NCBI GenBank assembly: GCA_013823855.1
Contig: PNMW01000059.1
Coordinates: 1-64,000 of the forward strand
Length of the DNA: 64,000 nucleotides
Reading direction: 5' to 3'
DNA from: Lysobacteraceae bacterium
Lineage (GTDB): Bacteria; Pseudomonadota; Gammaproteobacteria; Nevskiales; Nevskiaceae
The notes below the pieces were generated by a model. The model saw only the letters and a program-made list of their open reading frames with translations, did no database searches and was not told where the DNA came from. The translations under genes and the position numbers were made by a program. Positions 9,067 to 17,751 of this stretch are shown here, in pieces. Each line of letters begins with the position of its first letter. Positions within the stretch are counted from its first letter, which is position 1.

Positions 9067-10268
9067 ACATGAATACGTACATCGACGTAAAGCAGCGCAA
9101 GCTTGAAGAACTCCTGCGACTCCTCGAACTGCCGGAAGGCGCCTACGAGAAGGCGAAGGACCGATACGAGGATCTCGGCGAGTGGCTGAACCGCGAATCC
9201 TCCACGCTCGCCGGCTTTGATCCGCACGTGCTGGTGCAGGGCTCGTTCGCATTGGGAACCGCGATTCGCCCTCTGCTGAAGGACGAGGAATACGACCTCG
9301 ACCTGACGTGCAAGCTGCGGGACAACGTGAGTCAGCAAACGCACACCCAAGCGGAGGTCAAGAACCTGCTGGGTCACGAGCTGGAGCTCTATCGTCAGGC
9401 CCGACGCATTGAGCAAAAGCTGGAGCCCAAACATCGCTGCTGGCGACTGAGTTATCAGGACCAGCTCGCGTTCCACATGGACGCGGTTCCAGCGATCCCT
9501 GCGGAAGATTCGCGGCGAACCGGTCTGACCCAGATGATGTTGAAGTCCGGCGTTGATCACAGGCTCGCCGCCGACGCATCTGCTACCGCGATCTGGATAA
9601 CGGACGATCGCAGCCCCACGTTCAAAGTGCTCAGTCCCGTCTGGACGCCGAGCAACCCGGAAGGTTATGCAGCGTGGTTCCGCTCCCGGCTCGATCCGTA
9701 TCCCCGCGGACTGCTAATGAAGGCGCAGATCGATCCCGTTCCCCTCTATCAGCGGAAATCTGCGCTGCAGCAGGTCATCCAGCTTCTGAAACGACACCGC
9801 GATCAGATGTTCCGTCGAGATGTCGATATCAAGCCTGCGTCCGTGATCCTGACCACACTGGCTGGCCGCGCGTTCATCGCTGGCCAAGACCTCGTCACCA
9901 CCATGACCACCGTCCTCAATGTGCTGGTGGCGTTCAAGCGATCAAACTCCAGCGTCGTGTTGAACCCCGTAGATCCGGCCGAGAACTTTGCGGACCGATG
10001 GTCACGTCCGGAGAATGCGCGCCTACAATTGAAGGACAATTTCCATGCGTGGATCGATCAGGCTTGCGCCGACTTCGAACTGATTCTTCAGTCGACTGAT
10101 CCCGAACTGCTCGCGAAACGTGCCAGTGATCGGTTCGCGCTCAGCATCGGCGCTGATCGCTTCGCGAAGGCATTGGGACAAGAGGCGACGAGTATCGTCG
10201 CACCGATTGAAGCGCCACATGTCGTAATCTCCCACAATCCGCCACGCCCTTGGCGCCGACTGCGGTGA
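9063..10268 (+). CDS. CBASS cyclic nucleotide synthase (CD-NTase)
   Basis: A 401-residue cGAS/DncV-like nucleotidyltransferase. The catalytic core is complete: G60-S61 in GSFALGT, metal-binding D78 and D80 in EEYDLDL, and a third acid D140 in FHMDAVPA. It would make a cyclic oligonucleotide on phage infection to activate the Cap5 effector beside it. Cap5 is best known with clade G enzymes making 3',2'-cGAMP, so a CdnG-type product is the first guess, but the clade cannot be settled by eye. The C terminus ends in a basic tail (PPRPWRRLR) rather than an obvious Gly; this may matter because single-E2 CBASS systems are reported to process the synthase C terminus. Start ATG overlaps the cap5 stop. 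Confidence 0.92.
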   Translation: MNMNTYIDVKQRKLEELLRLLELPEGAYEKAKDRYEDLGEWLNRESSTLAGFDPHVLVQGSFALGTAIRPLLKDEEYDLDLTCKLRDNVSQQTHTQAEVKNLLGHELELYRQARRIEQKLEPKHRCWRLSYQDQLAFHMDAVPAIPAEDSRRTGLTQMMLKSGVDHRLAADASATAIWITDDRSPTFKVLSPVWTPSNPEGYAAWFRSRLDPYPRGLLMKAQIDPVPLYQRKSALQQVIQLLKRHRDQMFRRDVDIKPASVILTTLAGRAFIAGQDLVTTMTTVLNVLVAFKRSNSSVVLNPVDPAENFADRWSRPENARLQLKDNFHAWIDQACADFELILQSTDPELLAKRASDRFALSIGADRFAKALGQEATSIVAPIEAPHVVISHNPPRPWRRLR

Positions 10269-10918
10269 GGACAGCGTCCACCGACATCGCCGATTTTCTG
10301 CTTCATCAAATCGAGATGGAGATCGTACCCGGCCGACATTCGGGGACGGTCATCGAAGGTTTATTTTCATTCTCCGCTATGCCAAAAGACGGCCCAAGCG
10401 TTACAGACAGATTCCGTCTTAGGATTGCAGTACCGGACGGCTTTCCGCGGACGCTGCCTGAAGTGAGCGAGCTCAATCACAAGATCGCAAGAACGGCTGA
10501 GAATCACGTTAATCCTGATGGCACTCTTTGTCTCGGTTCGCCTCTAGGGCTGAGGGTCGCAATGGCTGGCGGGCAATCCTTGAGCGACTTTTCTGACCGA
10601 TGCTTGGTGCCTTTTCTGTATGCCACATCACTGCGATTATCTGGACAATTAGGATTTTACTTCGGGGAACTTGATCATGGTGCAGATGGAGTATTTCAGG
10701 ATTACAAACGAATATTTGGAGTTACGACGGAAGCTGCTACGTTGATGTGTACTCAGATGCTGAGCATTAAAAAGCGAGTGGCCAACAAGCGACAATGCCC
10801 CTGTTCATGCGGTCGCAGGCTCGGGAAATGCCCGTTACATTTACGGATCAATTCGATTCGCAGTCTTGTCCCGCGCTCGTGGTTCTTAGTTGGGCAGGCT
10901 AGACGCACACCTCCTTAG
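10265..10918 (+). CDS. CBASS stand-alone E2-like conjugating enzyme with C-terminal Cys motif
   Basis: About 217 residues from the GTG at 10265, which overlaps the CD-NTase stop as GTGA; a TTG at 10250 is possible but less natural. The centre has the E2 active-site pattern NPDGTLCLGSPL, Cys at residue 89. A C-terminal cluster CPCSCGRRLGKC (Cys 179, 181, 183, 190) resembles the SEC-C zinc motif. There is no E1 domain and no Cap3-like isopeptidase nearby, so this is the single-E2 (short type II) kind of CBASS. In the studied Serratia system such an E2 processes and conjugates the synthase to activate it; the same role here is inferred. Base composition becomes AT-richer toward the 3' end. Confidence 0.85.
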   Translation: MRTASTDIADFLLHQIEMEIVPGRHSGTVIEGLFSFSAMPKDGPSVTDRFRLRIAVPDGFPRTLPEVSELNHKIARTAENHVNPDGTLCLGSPLGLRVAMAGGQSLSDFSDRCLVPFLYATSLRLSGQLGFYFGELDHGADGVFQDYKRIFGVTTEAATLMCTQMLSIKKRVANKRQCPCSCGRRLGKCPLHLRINSIRSLVPRSWFLVGQARRTPP

Positions 10919-10977
10919 TTGCTTCGTTAGCCGAGCAGGCACTTCGAAGGCTGCTGATGAAAGTCGGCCTTAGATCG

Positions 10978-11012
10978 GCTTGAAGTCATTGGTAAAACTC
11001 GTAACTTCAAGC
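10978..11012. repeat. 9-bp inverted repeat after the CBASS operon
   Basis: GCTTGAAGT at 10978-10986 and its exact complement ACTTCAAGC at 11004-11012 flank a 17-base loop that contains the first copy of the RGTAAAA direct repeat. No U-tract follows, so it is not a standard terminator. It may be an operator or part of a recombination or transposition end; seen directly, function unknown. Confidence 0.6.
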
Positions 11013-11091
11013 TTAGGCTAATTTTTCAGTAAAACCCGTAAACGGTAGGCCTGCCAGCGATTCAAGTTTGCACAGTTAGTAAAAATCGTAA
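10991..11091 (+). repeat. Three direct repeats of a 14-bp motif RGTAAAAYYCGTAA
   Basis: Copies are GGTAAAACTCGTAA (10991-11004), AGTAAAACCCGTAA (11028-11041) and AGTAAAAATCGTAA (11078-11091). The gap 10919-11167 between the E2 gene and the winged-helix gene holds nothing else recognisable. Two further copies lie in opposite orientation at 29842-29855 and 29861-29874, near the far end of the island. Possible transposase- or integrase-binding sites, or operators. Confidence 0.65.
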
Positions 11092-11167
11092 ACCGCTTCA
11101 TGAAACTGGTTGAACGGAGGTGCGGACGATTTCTTGGACTATTTGAGACTAAATTTTTAGCCTGGTT

Positions 11168-11680
11168 TTACCGGCTGAGATCTTTTTTGATTGCACTGAG
11201 CACGGACGCGACCTCGCGCGGCATCGTCTTTGCCAGCCTGTCTAGGACATCGAGCTTCCGGCTGAGATCATCAATCGGAGCGAATCGCGCTGCGATCGCG
11301 GAAAGCTCATCTCGCAATGAGGTGACAACGCCGCCAGTCGAGCCGGCGCGCTTTTTCTGCCCGCCCTTCTTTCCCGATGCGGACTTGGCCGATTTTGTCT
11401 TGGCGCCTTTTGAGCGGCCGCGCGCTGGCTTTTCGTTGATCACTACGCCTTCCGCCGCTTCGGCAAGGCGGTAAATCACCGATCGTCCTGCTCGTTCTGC
11501 TTCTACCAAGCCCTGATCTTTCAGCTTTTTCAGATTCAGGAAAGCGCCGGCATTCGAAAATCCACCGTCGCTGATCAGCTCAGCGGTCGTTTTTGCCCCG
11601 CCCTGTAGCAAGTTCAAGATTTTGGCGCTAACGCCTGTGACGCGCGTCGGGGTGGATTCACCAGCTTCGGTATCAGTCAT
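11168..11680 (-). CDS. Winged-helix DNA-binding protein with lysine-rich linker
   Basis: 170 residues. Residues about 15-75 form a winged helix of the ArsR/MarR type (VSAKILNLLQGGAKTTAELISDGGFSNAGAFLNLKKLKDQGLVEAERAGRSVIYRLA). Residues about 83-115 are a very basic Lys/Ser/Gly linker (RGRSKGAKTKSAKSASGKKGGQKKRAG), and the rest is a predicted amphipathic helix (SLRDELSAIAARFAPIDDLSRKLDVLDRLAKTM). A transcription factor or nucleoid-type architectural protein are both possible. It starts at the ATG at 11680 and stands alone between CBASS and the DUF3883 gene, on the same strand as the latter. No target operator can be assigned. Confidence 0.75.
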   Translation of the reverse strand: MTDTEAGESTPTRVTGVSAKILNLLQGGAKTTAELISDGGFSNAGAFLNLKKLKDQGLVEAERAGRSVIYRLAEAAEGVVINEKPARGRSKGAKTKSAKSASGKKGGQKKRAGSTGGVVTSLRDELSAIAARFAPIDDLSRKLDVLDRLAKTMPREVASVLSAIKKDLSR

Positions 11681-11909
11681 ATCTGTTCAAATATTTGGTC
11701 TAGATCGAGGAGTCTATACGTTTGGAAATTTAGAAGCACCGTGGATTCCCGGGAGGTCATGTCCTGAAAAGAGCTGACTAGGAGTGCACAGCTCAGGTCA
11801 CAACAATCATGCGGAGGAATCGTTGACCTTGAGCTCTATACAGCGGCCATATCACTCAACAGCAGCTTTCCTTAGGTCCGACACGATATCCGTTGCGGGT
11901 ATGCTTCAA

Positions 11910-13046
11910 TCAATTCACTGCTGCTGTTAGCTTTCTGAAGGACGCACGGTAGTCAAGCGGCTCGAGATTCACATGCCGATCAACTGCCCCGCGGAGTATG
12001 TACAGCGCAGGCTGGCTTCGAAAGCTGAATATGCGATACAGGTAGAACGCATCTTCGACCTCCTTCGAAAAATCGACTTCGTTCCGGCTGATGATGAACG
12101 AGGAGGCGTGATTCCCATTTGTTGTCTTCACCTCAATGTAGCGAGGCTGTTCCGCCGCATCCCATGATTGGATGTCGTAGCCGGTACCATCACCCAAGCG
12201 GTCCGACACCCAATCGAGCTTGCTGAACAGGGTGCCGAGCCCCGCATGGTTCAGCCGATGCTGTTCGAACTCGATGGCCCACTGCTCTCCGGCCCTGCCG
12301 AGCTTTCGATTGACCTCGTCTCGCGCCGCAAAGTCGATCTTGCGGGGTAGGCGCTCGCGGACGACTGGGGGCGCGTCAAAGATCTGCGGCACCGGCGGAT
12401 CCACCAGGCGCGCGACAAAGCTGGCGTCACCTGTTGGCCTAGCGTCCTCTAGGGCATCGACGACGCGTTCTAGGTCGTGAGTGTGGGCCAACACATACTG
12501 CTGTACGACCTGACGCAGCAACAGTTGGCTGTTGCCACGAGGCTTATAGCCCTGAATGAAGGGCAGATTCAGGTGATGCAGGACGGCGCTGATGTTCTGA
12601 TGCTTGAGCTCAACCGACGCTTTGCTACGGCCGCTGAGTTTGCGACGCAATGCCGCGTTGAACGTCGACTTGACGTAAGGCGTACCGGCTGCCTCATGTC
12701 GGAGCATCTCAAAGTAGGAAGCGACCGTGGCGCGGACTTCATCCTCGGTCCAGTCCTCCCCGATTCGAACAACTGAGAAGCCGAGGCTCTGAAGCTTCGG
12801 GAGAACGGTTGCCTCCCCGCCAGAGAAGTCGGCTGGCTTCAATGGGCCTTCGTCGGGATACTGATAGCCATAAGCGGCACCAACAACCGCCTTGGAGTCG
12901 CAGAGGGTATCCGTCTTGTTGTCGCGGACCATGAAGTCGCGTGACTTGCCGAAGCCGTAGCGGTTCAGGAATGCCGTTCTCCCGATGCGCACGAACTCGT
13001 CAATGGCCCTCTGCACCGCAAGCGCGCTGGTCAGCTTGCCAAGCAT
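11910..13046 (-). CDS. DUF3883 (PD-(D/E)XK-like) protein with ScoMcrA-like N-terminal region
   Basis: 378 residues. The N-terminal 75 or so (AIDEFVRIGRTAFLNRYGFGKSRDFMVRDN...YPDEGPLKPADFSGGEATVLPKLQSLGFSV) resemble the head region found in ScoMcrA-like and related type IV restriction proteins. The C-terminal third matches DUF3883: GYDIQSWDAAEQPRYIEVKTTNG, with the D...EVK acids and lysine of a PD-(D/E)XK nuclease fold near residues 290-306. It sits in the defence island, so a modification-dependent restriction or DNA-repair role is a fair guess. Start ATG at 13046. Domain calls are from motif recognition; activity is unproven. Confidence 0.72.
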   Translation of the reverse strand: MLGKLTSALAVQRAIDEFVRIGRTAFLNRYGFGKSRDFMVRDNKTDTLCDSKAVVGAAYGYQYPDEGPLKPADFSGGEATVLPKLQSLGFSVVRIGEDWTEDEVRATVASYFEMLRHEAAGTPYVKSTFNAALRRKLSGRSKASVELKHQNISAVLHHLNLPFIQGYKPRGNSQLLLRQVVQQYVLAHTHDLERVVDALEDARPTGDASFVARLVDPPVPQIFDAPPVVRERLPRKIDFAARDEVNRKLGRAGEQWAIEFEQHRLNHAGLGTLFSKLDWVSDRLGDGTGYDIQSWDAAEQPRYIEVKTTNGNHASSFIISRNEVDFSKEVEDAFYLYRIFSFRSQPALYILRGAVDRHVNLEPLDYRASFRKLTAAVN

Positions 13047-13262
13047 ATGTGGTCTGCTCCGACACGTTCTATACCGAATGACGTGATGAGACTAAAGGTG
13101 ATCCGGGTGCGTCGGCTGCGATGCTGACCTATTTCGATACCCGTTTCGTTGGCTCTCTCCGACGTCTCGCTCCGAACCATACGATATTGCCCTTCCGATT
13201 GCCGATGCCATTTCTGGGAAGCCTCTCAGGACGTCAGATGAAGCATGACGGCCGCTAATTTC

Positions 13263-15029
13263 TCACATCCACTCCGTCACTTGCTGTTCCGTGCGAAGGC
13301 GCAGCCGACGCCATTCAAGCCCGTCGAAGACGTGCTCGAGCGTATCGGCGGATGCGATGGGGAGGGCCGCCTCAGCTTCACGTTCAAACTGCTGCCGAAG
13401 AACGGGATCATCAAGCCAAGCGCGCTCCCACCAGCTTTGAATATTCGTACGGGCGGTCGAAAGCCGGGCCTGTGAAGGAAGTCGTTCCCGCTTCTGGTTT
13501 CGATTGACCGATTCAGAGCTCGGCATCAGGTTCCACAGGTCATTGCAGGGCCATGCAGACCAGGGCAGGCAATGGTCGATGTCGACTTCGGATTTCCGAA
13601 GATCGGCCCCTGTCCAGACGCATCTCACGGGCACGCCGGCGGTTCGTATCCGTTCAACCGTCGATCGTGCAAAACGGGTGTCCCGATCGTGCTCGATCCA
13701 CGCCAAGGCATCGGTAACGTGGCCGAGTTCGATCGAAGATTGTGGTCCGGCATATACCTTGACCAACCGTGACCACTCTGCGATCAGCACCGGCTCGATC
13801 CAACTGCCGAGCTGCATCAGGCTGCGCCAAACCGGGCCGGGGATGGTCAGCGATCCGAACTGCTCGAGGAGAGTGCGGTCGATAACGCGACCGTCCGAGC
13901 GACTGGGGAGTTTCTGCCGTTGGGCGATGAAGATCGGCTGGCTCGATGCGGGGTAGGTGATGTGATGCGCCGGCATCCGTGTGATGAGTTCACTGGCCTC
14001 TGACAGAGCAAGGATGACGCTGTGGCCGGTTTCCGCGGAAAACTGGGCGCCGATCCGGAGGTCTTGGCTTAAAAACTGTCCGTTCAGTAACGCGCGAAAG
14101 CCCTCTTTCGCAAATCCCAGCCCATCAGGTCCCTGATTCCTCGGTGTCTGTGGCAAGCGCTTGGCCACAAGCGGCAGATACATGCGCACCCACGCGAGCG
14201 CAACGGCGCCCAACGGAATCTTTACTGCGTCTTCATCTGGCAGTGGCCTCGCCAGAGACGGCATTGCGTCGGCGACCTTTGCGATCGCCCGGAGCAGGCC
14301 CAGTTTGTACGTCGACGACTTGTCGTCCTTGAGGATGATCCCTCGCAGTGTCGGCAGAGCGCCGGAGCCGTCGTCGGGAAGCCGAAGCGCGACGCTGGTC
14401 CACGTGACCCCGGTTCGCCCCATTTGGTCGGTCGACGCCGCTGACTTCAGGACGACCAGCCCATGATTTCTGGCGAGTCCTTCTACCTCGCCGAGGGGCG
14501 CGGGCCACATTGGGCGATCCGCCTCGGCAGGTCCCTCCCGAAGGCTCATCAGCACCACGCCGCCGGGCTTGAGCAGGGTGACGATCTTGCGAAACGCGCG
14601 CTCGCGTTCGTCTGGCGGCACGTGCATCCATACAGCGCTCAGCAAGATCAGGTCGTACGCAATACCCCGCTCGTGAACACGAGCCAGCCCTGGAAGGCGG
14701 TCGTCCAGCCAATGAATGGCTGAATCAGCATGGCGGGTCTGTGCCTCGCGGCGCATCGCGGCGGAAGGTTCAACCGCCACCACGGTGTAACCCATGGATG
14801 CCAGCCACGCGGCATCGCGCCCGGACCCCGCACCGATGTCGAGGGCGGTTCGGTCAGTGCCCGGCAAGACGAATTCCCGGAGCGCGCCGTGCACCGCCTC
14901 CGATTGCAACGACTCGTAGCTCGCCGCAAAGCGTTCGGCGTTGCTGTTATAGGGCTCAACCGTGTTCACAGACCAAGCATAGCGACCTGTCTGGCATCGC
15001 AGTCGGTTGCCGCGCTCCCAGTACAACAC
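13263..15029 (-). CDS. SAM-dependent methyltransferase fused to HNH endonuclease
   Basis: Up to 588 residues. Residues about 25-210 are a class I methyltransferase with motif I LDIGAGSGRD (63-72), an acidic residue after VAVEPS, and LKPGGVVLMSL. A middle region (about 225-440) is unassigned. The C-terminal part carries an HNH-type centre: VRCVWTGADLRKSEVDIDHCLPW, then NDLWNLMPS and a VNRNQK helix. The first start is GTG at 15029, 19 bases after the nuclease gene stop; a GTG at 14969 gives a better methyltransferase N terminus (VNTVEPYNSN). The methyltransferase resembles small-molecule or ubiquinone-type enzymes more than DNA methylases, so the substrate is unclear. Last gene of a three-gene minus-strand unit. 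Confidence 0.78.
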   Translation of the reverse strand: MLYWERGNRLRCQTGRYAWSVNTVEPYNSNAERFAASYESLQSEAVHGALREFVLPGTDRTALDIGAGSGRDAAWLASMGYTVVAVEPSAAMRREAQTRHADSAIHWLDDRLPGLARVHERGIAYDLILLSAVWMHVPPDERERAFRKIVTLLKPGGVVLMSLREGPAEADRPMWPAPLGEVEGLARNHGLVVLKSAASTDQMGRTGVTWTSVALRLPDDGSGALPTLRGIILKDDKSSTYKLGLLRAIAKVADAMPSLARPLPDEDAVKIPLGAVALAWVRMYLPLVAKRLPQTPRNQGPDGLGFAKEGFRALLNGQFLSQDLRIGAQFSAETGHSVILALSEASELITRMPAHHITYPASSQPIFIAQRQKLPSRSDGRVIDRTLLEQFGSLTIPGPVWRSLMQLGSWIEPVLIAEWSRLVKVYAGPQSSIELGHVTDALAWIEHDRDTRFARSTVERIRTAGVPVRCVWTGADLRKSEVDIDHCLPWSAWPCNDLWNLMPSSESVNRNQKRERLPSQARLSTARTNIQSWWERAWLDDPVLRQQFEREAEAALPIASADTLEHVFDGLEWRRLRLRTEQQVTEWM

Positions 15030-15048
15030 TCCACCGACTCGTCCTCAT

Positions 15049-15588
15049 TTATCCGCCTCTGTTCGGCTTCTTGCGTTTCTGGGCCCGGAATTCCCAAGGC
15101 GGCATCGGATCGGCATCCGCCCATAGCCCGGAACGCGCTCGCTTGGCAGCCGCCTCGTCGTCGAGCAGCGTCATGTCCGTCAGGTACTTTCGGTAGGCCC
15201 ACGCATAGCCGCGCCGGATCATTTCCCGGTTGGCATCCGTCCTTCCGATCCAGACCCTGGCAATGCTGCGGCCGTATCGGTCCGTGTCGGTGATGTCGAG
15301 GCGAACCTCGCGCCCGAACACCAGATCCGAGAGCGCGACCTTGGCCTTGGCACCAAAGGGCTGACCGCGCTCCGGCGCGTCGATCTCGGCCGGGCGCACT
15401 TTCACTTCCGTCCGGTCGCACAGCACCTTGATGGTGTCGCCGTCGGTGACGCCGACGACCCGGCCGGTACAAGCGAAAGCCGCACCGGCGACCAGCAGCA
15501 GGATGGCGCCGATCCCAGCCTTGATCGCTTCGGGGAGGATTGATGGATTTCTGTCCACCAGTGGATGAATCACGAGGTCCCAGATCAC
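15049..15588 (-). CDS. Staphylococcal nuclease-like (thermonuclease) protein, membrane-anchored or exported
   Basis: 179 residues. A hydrophobic segment at about 20-40 (AIKAGIGAILLLVAGAAFAC) can act as a signal anchor or lipoprotein-like signal. The SNase fold follows: VVGVTDGDTIKVL, EIDAPERGQPFGAKA, and TDRYGRSIARVWIG, holding the usual Asp/Arg/Glu catalytic set. A Ca2+-dependent DNase acting at or outside the membrane is the family expectation. It begins with a GTG at 15588 that overlaps the TGA of the small upstream ORF, and is followed after 19 bases by the methyltransferase-HNH gene. Confidence 0.88.
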   Translation of the reverse strand: MIWDLVIHPLVDRNPSILPEAIKAGIGAILLLVAGAAFACTGRVVGVTDGDTIKVLCDRTEVKVRPAEIDAPERGQPFGAKAKVALSDLVFGREVRLDITDTDRYGRSIARVWIGRTDANREMIRRGYAWAYRKYLTDMTLLDDEAAAKRARSGLWADADPMPPWEFRAQKRKKPNRGG

Positions 15589-15704
15589 TGATCGCCGTCC
15601 GCTGCCCGGCCGCGCGGCTCCACGACCCGTGTGAGGATGTCGGCGTACCGCGCCTTATCCACCTTGAAGGCCTTGTTGCCGCGGGGACAGACGATGTCGT
15701 GCAT
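15585..15704 (-). CDS. Small ORF (39 codons) translationally coupled to the nuclease gene
   Basis: ATG at 15704 gives a 39-residue product starting MHDIVCPRGNKAFKVDKARY and ending in DGDQ. Its TGA overlaps the GTG of the SNase gene (GTGA), and the composition is protein-like rather than Arg/Ala noise. There is no clear ribosome site. I do not recognise it; a leader peptide for coupling, or a small DNA-binding partner, are possibilities. Confidence 0.5.
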   Translation of the reverse strand: MHDIVCPRGNKAFKVDKARYADILTRVVEPRGRAADGDQ

Positions 15705-15900
15705 GGGTTTCAGGGGAGGGGGCGGTGGAGAGCGACGACAGCTTCAATGCCAATCTGATTGTCCGTGAGCCGCGGCAGGCATGACGCGACCTGATGGCCG
15801 GTACCGTGACCTGCGGCAGCAATCGGGGCTTGAAGTCGCGCTTGCGATCACGTTGAATTACGATATGGCTAAATTTCCATATTCGCAATGTGATGGCCCC

Positions 15901-16452
15901 ATGTCTGACCTACCGCCGCCTTCTTCTCCGGACCCCGTACGGCTCTCGGGCGCGGGTCTCACCGCGCGCCGGGTGCCGTTCCGTCGGTCTTTCTTCGATC
16001 TCCCAGACGCCCCGACCCTGATCCCGGTTGCATCAAGCCCGCCGAAACTGAAGATCACCGCCAAGCTGACCCGGGTGGCGGCGGGGTTTCCGTCGCCGGC
16101 CGATGACTACCTCGAGGACGGGATCGACCTGAACCGGCTGCTGGTCCGGAATGCGCCAGCGACGTTCTTCTACACCGTCGAGAAAGGCGCGGATTCGATG
16201 CTGAATCGTGGCATCGAGGGCGGTGACCGACTGCTGGTCGACCGGTCGATCGAACCCCGGAGCGGCCACTTGGTGCTGGCGATCATTCCCGGTGAAGGGG
16301 CAACGGTGAAGGAGCTTCAGATCCGGGGGATGACGACCCGGCTGGTGCCGCACTCCCCGAACCCGGCACACAAAGCCCGGGTATTCCGGGAGGGAGACGA
16401 GCTGGTGGTGGTCGGTGTGGTCACCAGCTGCATCAAGCAGTTCCGGACGTGA
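15901..16452 (+). CDS. umuD: UmuD-like protein (LexA-type self-cleaving peptidase, Pol V subunit)
   Basis: About 183 residues from the ATG at 15901 (ATG 15865 and 15781 are also in frame). It has the LexA/UmuD self-cleavage layout: an Ala-Gly site in AAGFPSP (61-62), nucleophile Ser 99 in [16 protein letters not shown], and general-base Lys 137. RecA filaments would trigger cleavage to UmuD', which joins UmuC as translesion polymerase V. It overlaps umuC as GTGA. The upstream gap is AT-richer than its surroundings and may hold an SOS promoter, but I see no confident LexA box. Confidence 0.9.
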   Translation: MSDLPPPSSPDPVRLSGAGLTARRVPFRRSFFDLPDAPTLIPVASSPPKLKITAKLTRVAAGFPSPADDYLEDGIDLNRLLVRNAPATFFYTVEKGADSMLNRGIEGGDRLLVDRSIEPRSGHLVLAIIPGEGATVKELQIRGMTTRLVPHSPNPAHKARVFREGDELVVVGVVTSCIKQFRT

Positions 16453-17723
16453 CCGGGTCGGTCTTCGCGCTCGTCGACGTCAACAACTTCTACGTCAGCT
16501 GCGAGCGGGTCTTTGACTGGCGGCTCTGGGGTAAGCCGGTGGTGGTGCTGTCGAACAACGACGGCTGTGTCGTGGCCCGGAGTCCGGAGATCAAGGCGCT
16601 GGGCATCAAGATGGGTACGCCCTGGCACAAGCTGAAAGACCAGGCCCGGCAGCACGGCATCGTCGCCCTGTCCTCGAACTACACGCTGTATGGCGACATG
16701 AGCCGCCGGGTTATGACGATCCTGGCGGACTTCGCGCCCCGACAGGAGGTGTATTCCATCGACGAGTGCTTCCTCGATGTCACCGGAATCCCCGGGCTGA
16801 CGGCCTATGGGCATCAGATCCGGGCTCGTATCCAGCAGTGGGTGGGGCTGCCGGTCTGTGTCGGCTACGCCGAAACCAAGACGCTGGCGAAGCTTGCGAA
16901 CCATTGCGCCAAGACAGGTCTGGCTGGCGCTGACGGGGTTTGCGATCTGACCGCGCTCAGCCGAACCGACCGCGATGCCCTCATCGATCGGATCGATGTT
17001 GGCGAGGTGTGGGGTGTGGGTCGTCGGCTGGTGCCGCAGCTCGAGGCGATGCGGATCAACACTGTCGGCGATCTACGTCGTGCGGACGTTGCGACGATCC
17101 GGTCGAGGTTCGGGGTGGTGCTGGAACGCACGGTCCGAGAACTGAGGGAAGAAGACTGCCTGCAGCTGGAAGCCGTCGCGCCCGACAAGGACCAGATCAT
17201 GGCGTCGCGATCCTTCGGGCGGCCGGTGACGGAACTGAGTGAACTACGAGAAGCGGTAATCACCTACGTCACCCGGGCGGGCGAAAAGCTGCGCCGGCAG
17301 AAGTCGGTGGCGTCTTCGGTGCTGGTGTCGCTACGAACCAACCCCTTCAACGATGACCCGCAATACGCCCGGCAGATCGTGATGCCGCTACCGCACCCGA
17401 CCGACGACACGTTGGCACTGGCTGACGCAGCAGAGCGCGGGATCCGGCAGATCTACCGACCCAGGTTCCGATACCACAAGGCAGGGGTGATGCTGATGGG
17501 GCTGATGCCCGCCGAGCACCGACAGACGACGTTGTTCGAGGACACGGACGCCATCGCACGGCGGAAGCGTCTCAACGACGCCGTCGACAAGATCAACGGC
17601 AAGTTCGGGCGGCGAACGGTTGAGCTGGCCGGGGCGGGTATAGCCAAGTCCTGGTCGATGCGTGCTCGGAATCGGACGCCGGCTTACACCACTGACTGGG
17701 AGGCGCTGCCGACCGCCCGGTAA
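16449..17723 (+). CDS. umuC: Y-family DNA polymerase V catalytic subunit UmuC
   Basis: 424 residues, full length for UmuC. Catalytic acids are visible: D10 in [14 protein letters not shown] and D105-E106 in YSIDECFLD. Helix-hairpin-helix and little-finger regions follow, and the C terminus has the UmuC-specific extension ([36 protein letters not shown]...). It performs error-prone translesion synthesis with UmuD'. The start is a GTG at 16449 overlapping the umuD stop. Accessory umuDC pairs are common on plasmids and islands, in keeping with its place here. A second, truncated umuC 3' end lies at 22569-22853. Confidence 0.95.
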   Translation: MTGSVFALVDVNNFYVSCERVFDWRLWGKPVVVLSNNDGCVVARSPEIKALGIKMGTPWHKLKDQARQHGIVALSSNYTLYGDMSRRVMTILADFAPRQEVYSIDECFLDVTGIPGLTAYGHQIRARIQQWVGLPVCVGYAETKTLAKLANHCAKTGLAGADGVCDLTALSRTDRDALIDRIDVGEVWGVGRRLVPQLEAMRINTVGDLRRADVATIRSRFGVVLERTVRELREEDCLQLEAVAPDKDQIMASRSFGRPVTELSELREAVITYVTRAGEKLRRQKSVASSVLVSLRTNPFNDDPQYARQIVMPLPHPTDDTLALADAAERGIRQIYRPRFRYHKAGVMLMGLMPAEHRQTTLFEDTDAIARRKRLNDAVDKINGKFGRRTVELAGAGIAKSWSMRARNRTPAYTTDWEALPTAR

Positions 17724-17751
17724 ATAAGTCAGAGTTTGGTAAAAACCTAGT

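Noticed and set aside
15840-15910. A LexA box ahead of umuD
   Set aside because: The region is AT-rich, but no clear CTG-N10-CAG or other LexA consensus could be defended by eye.
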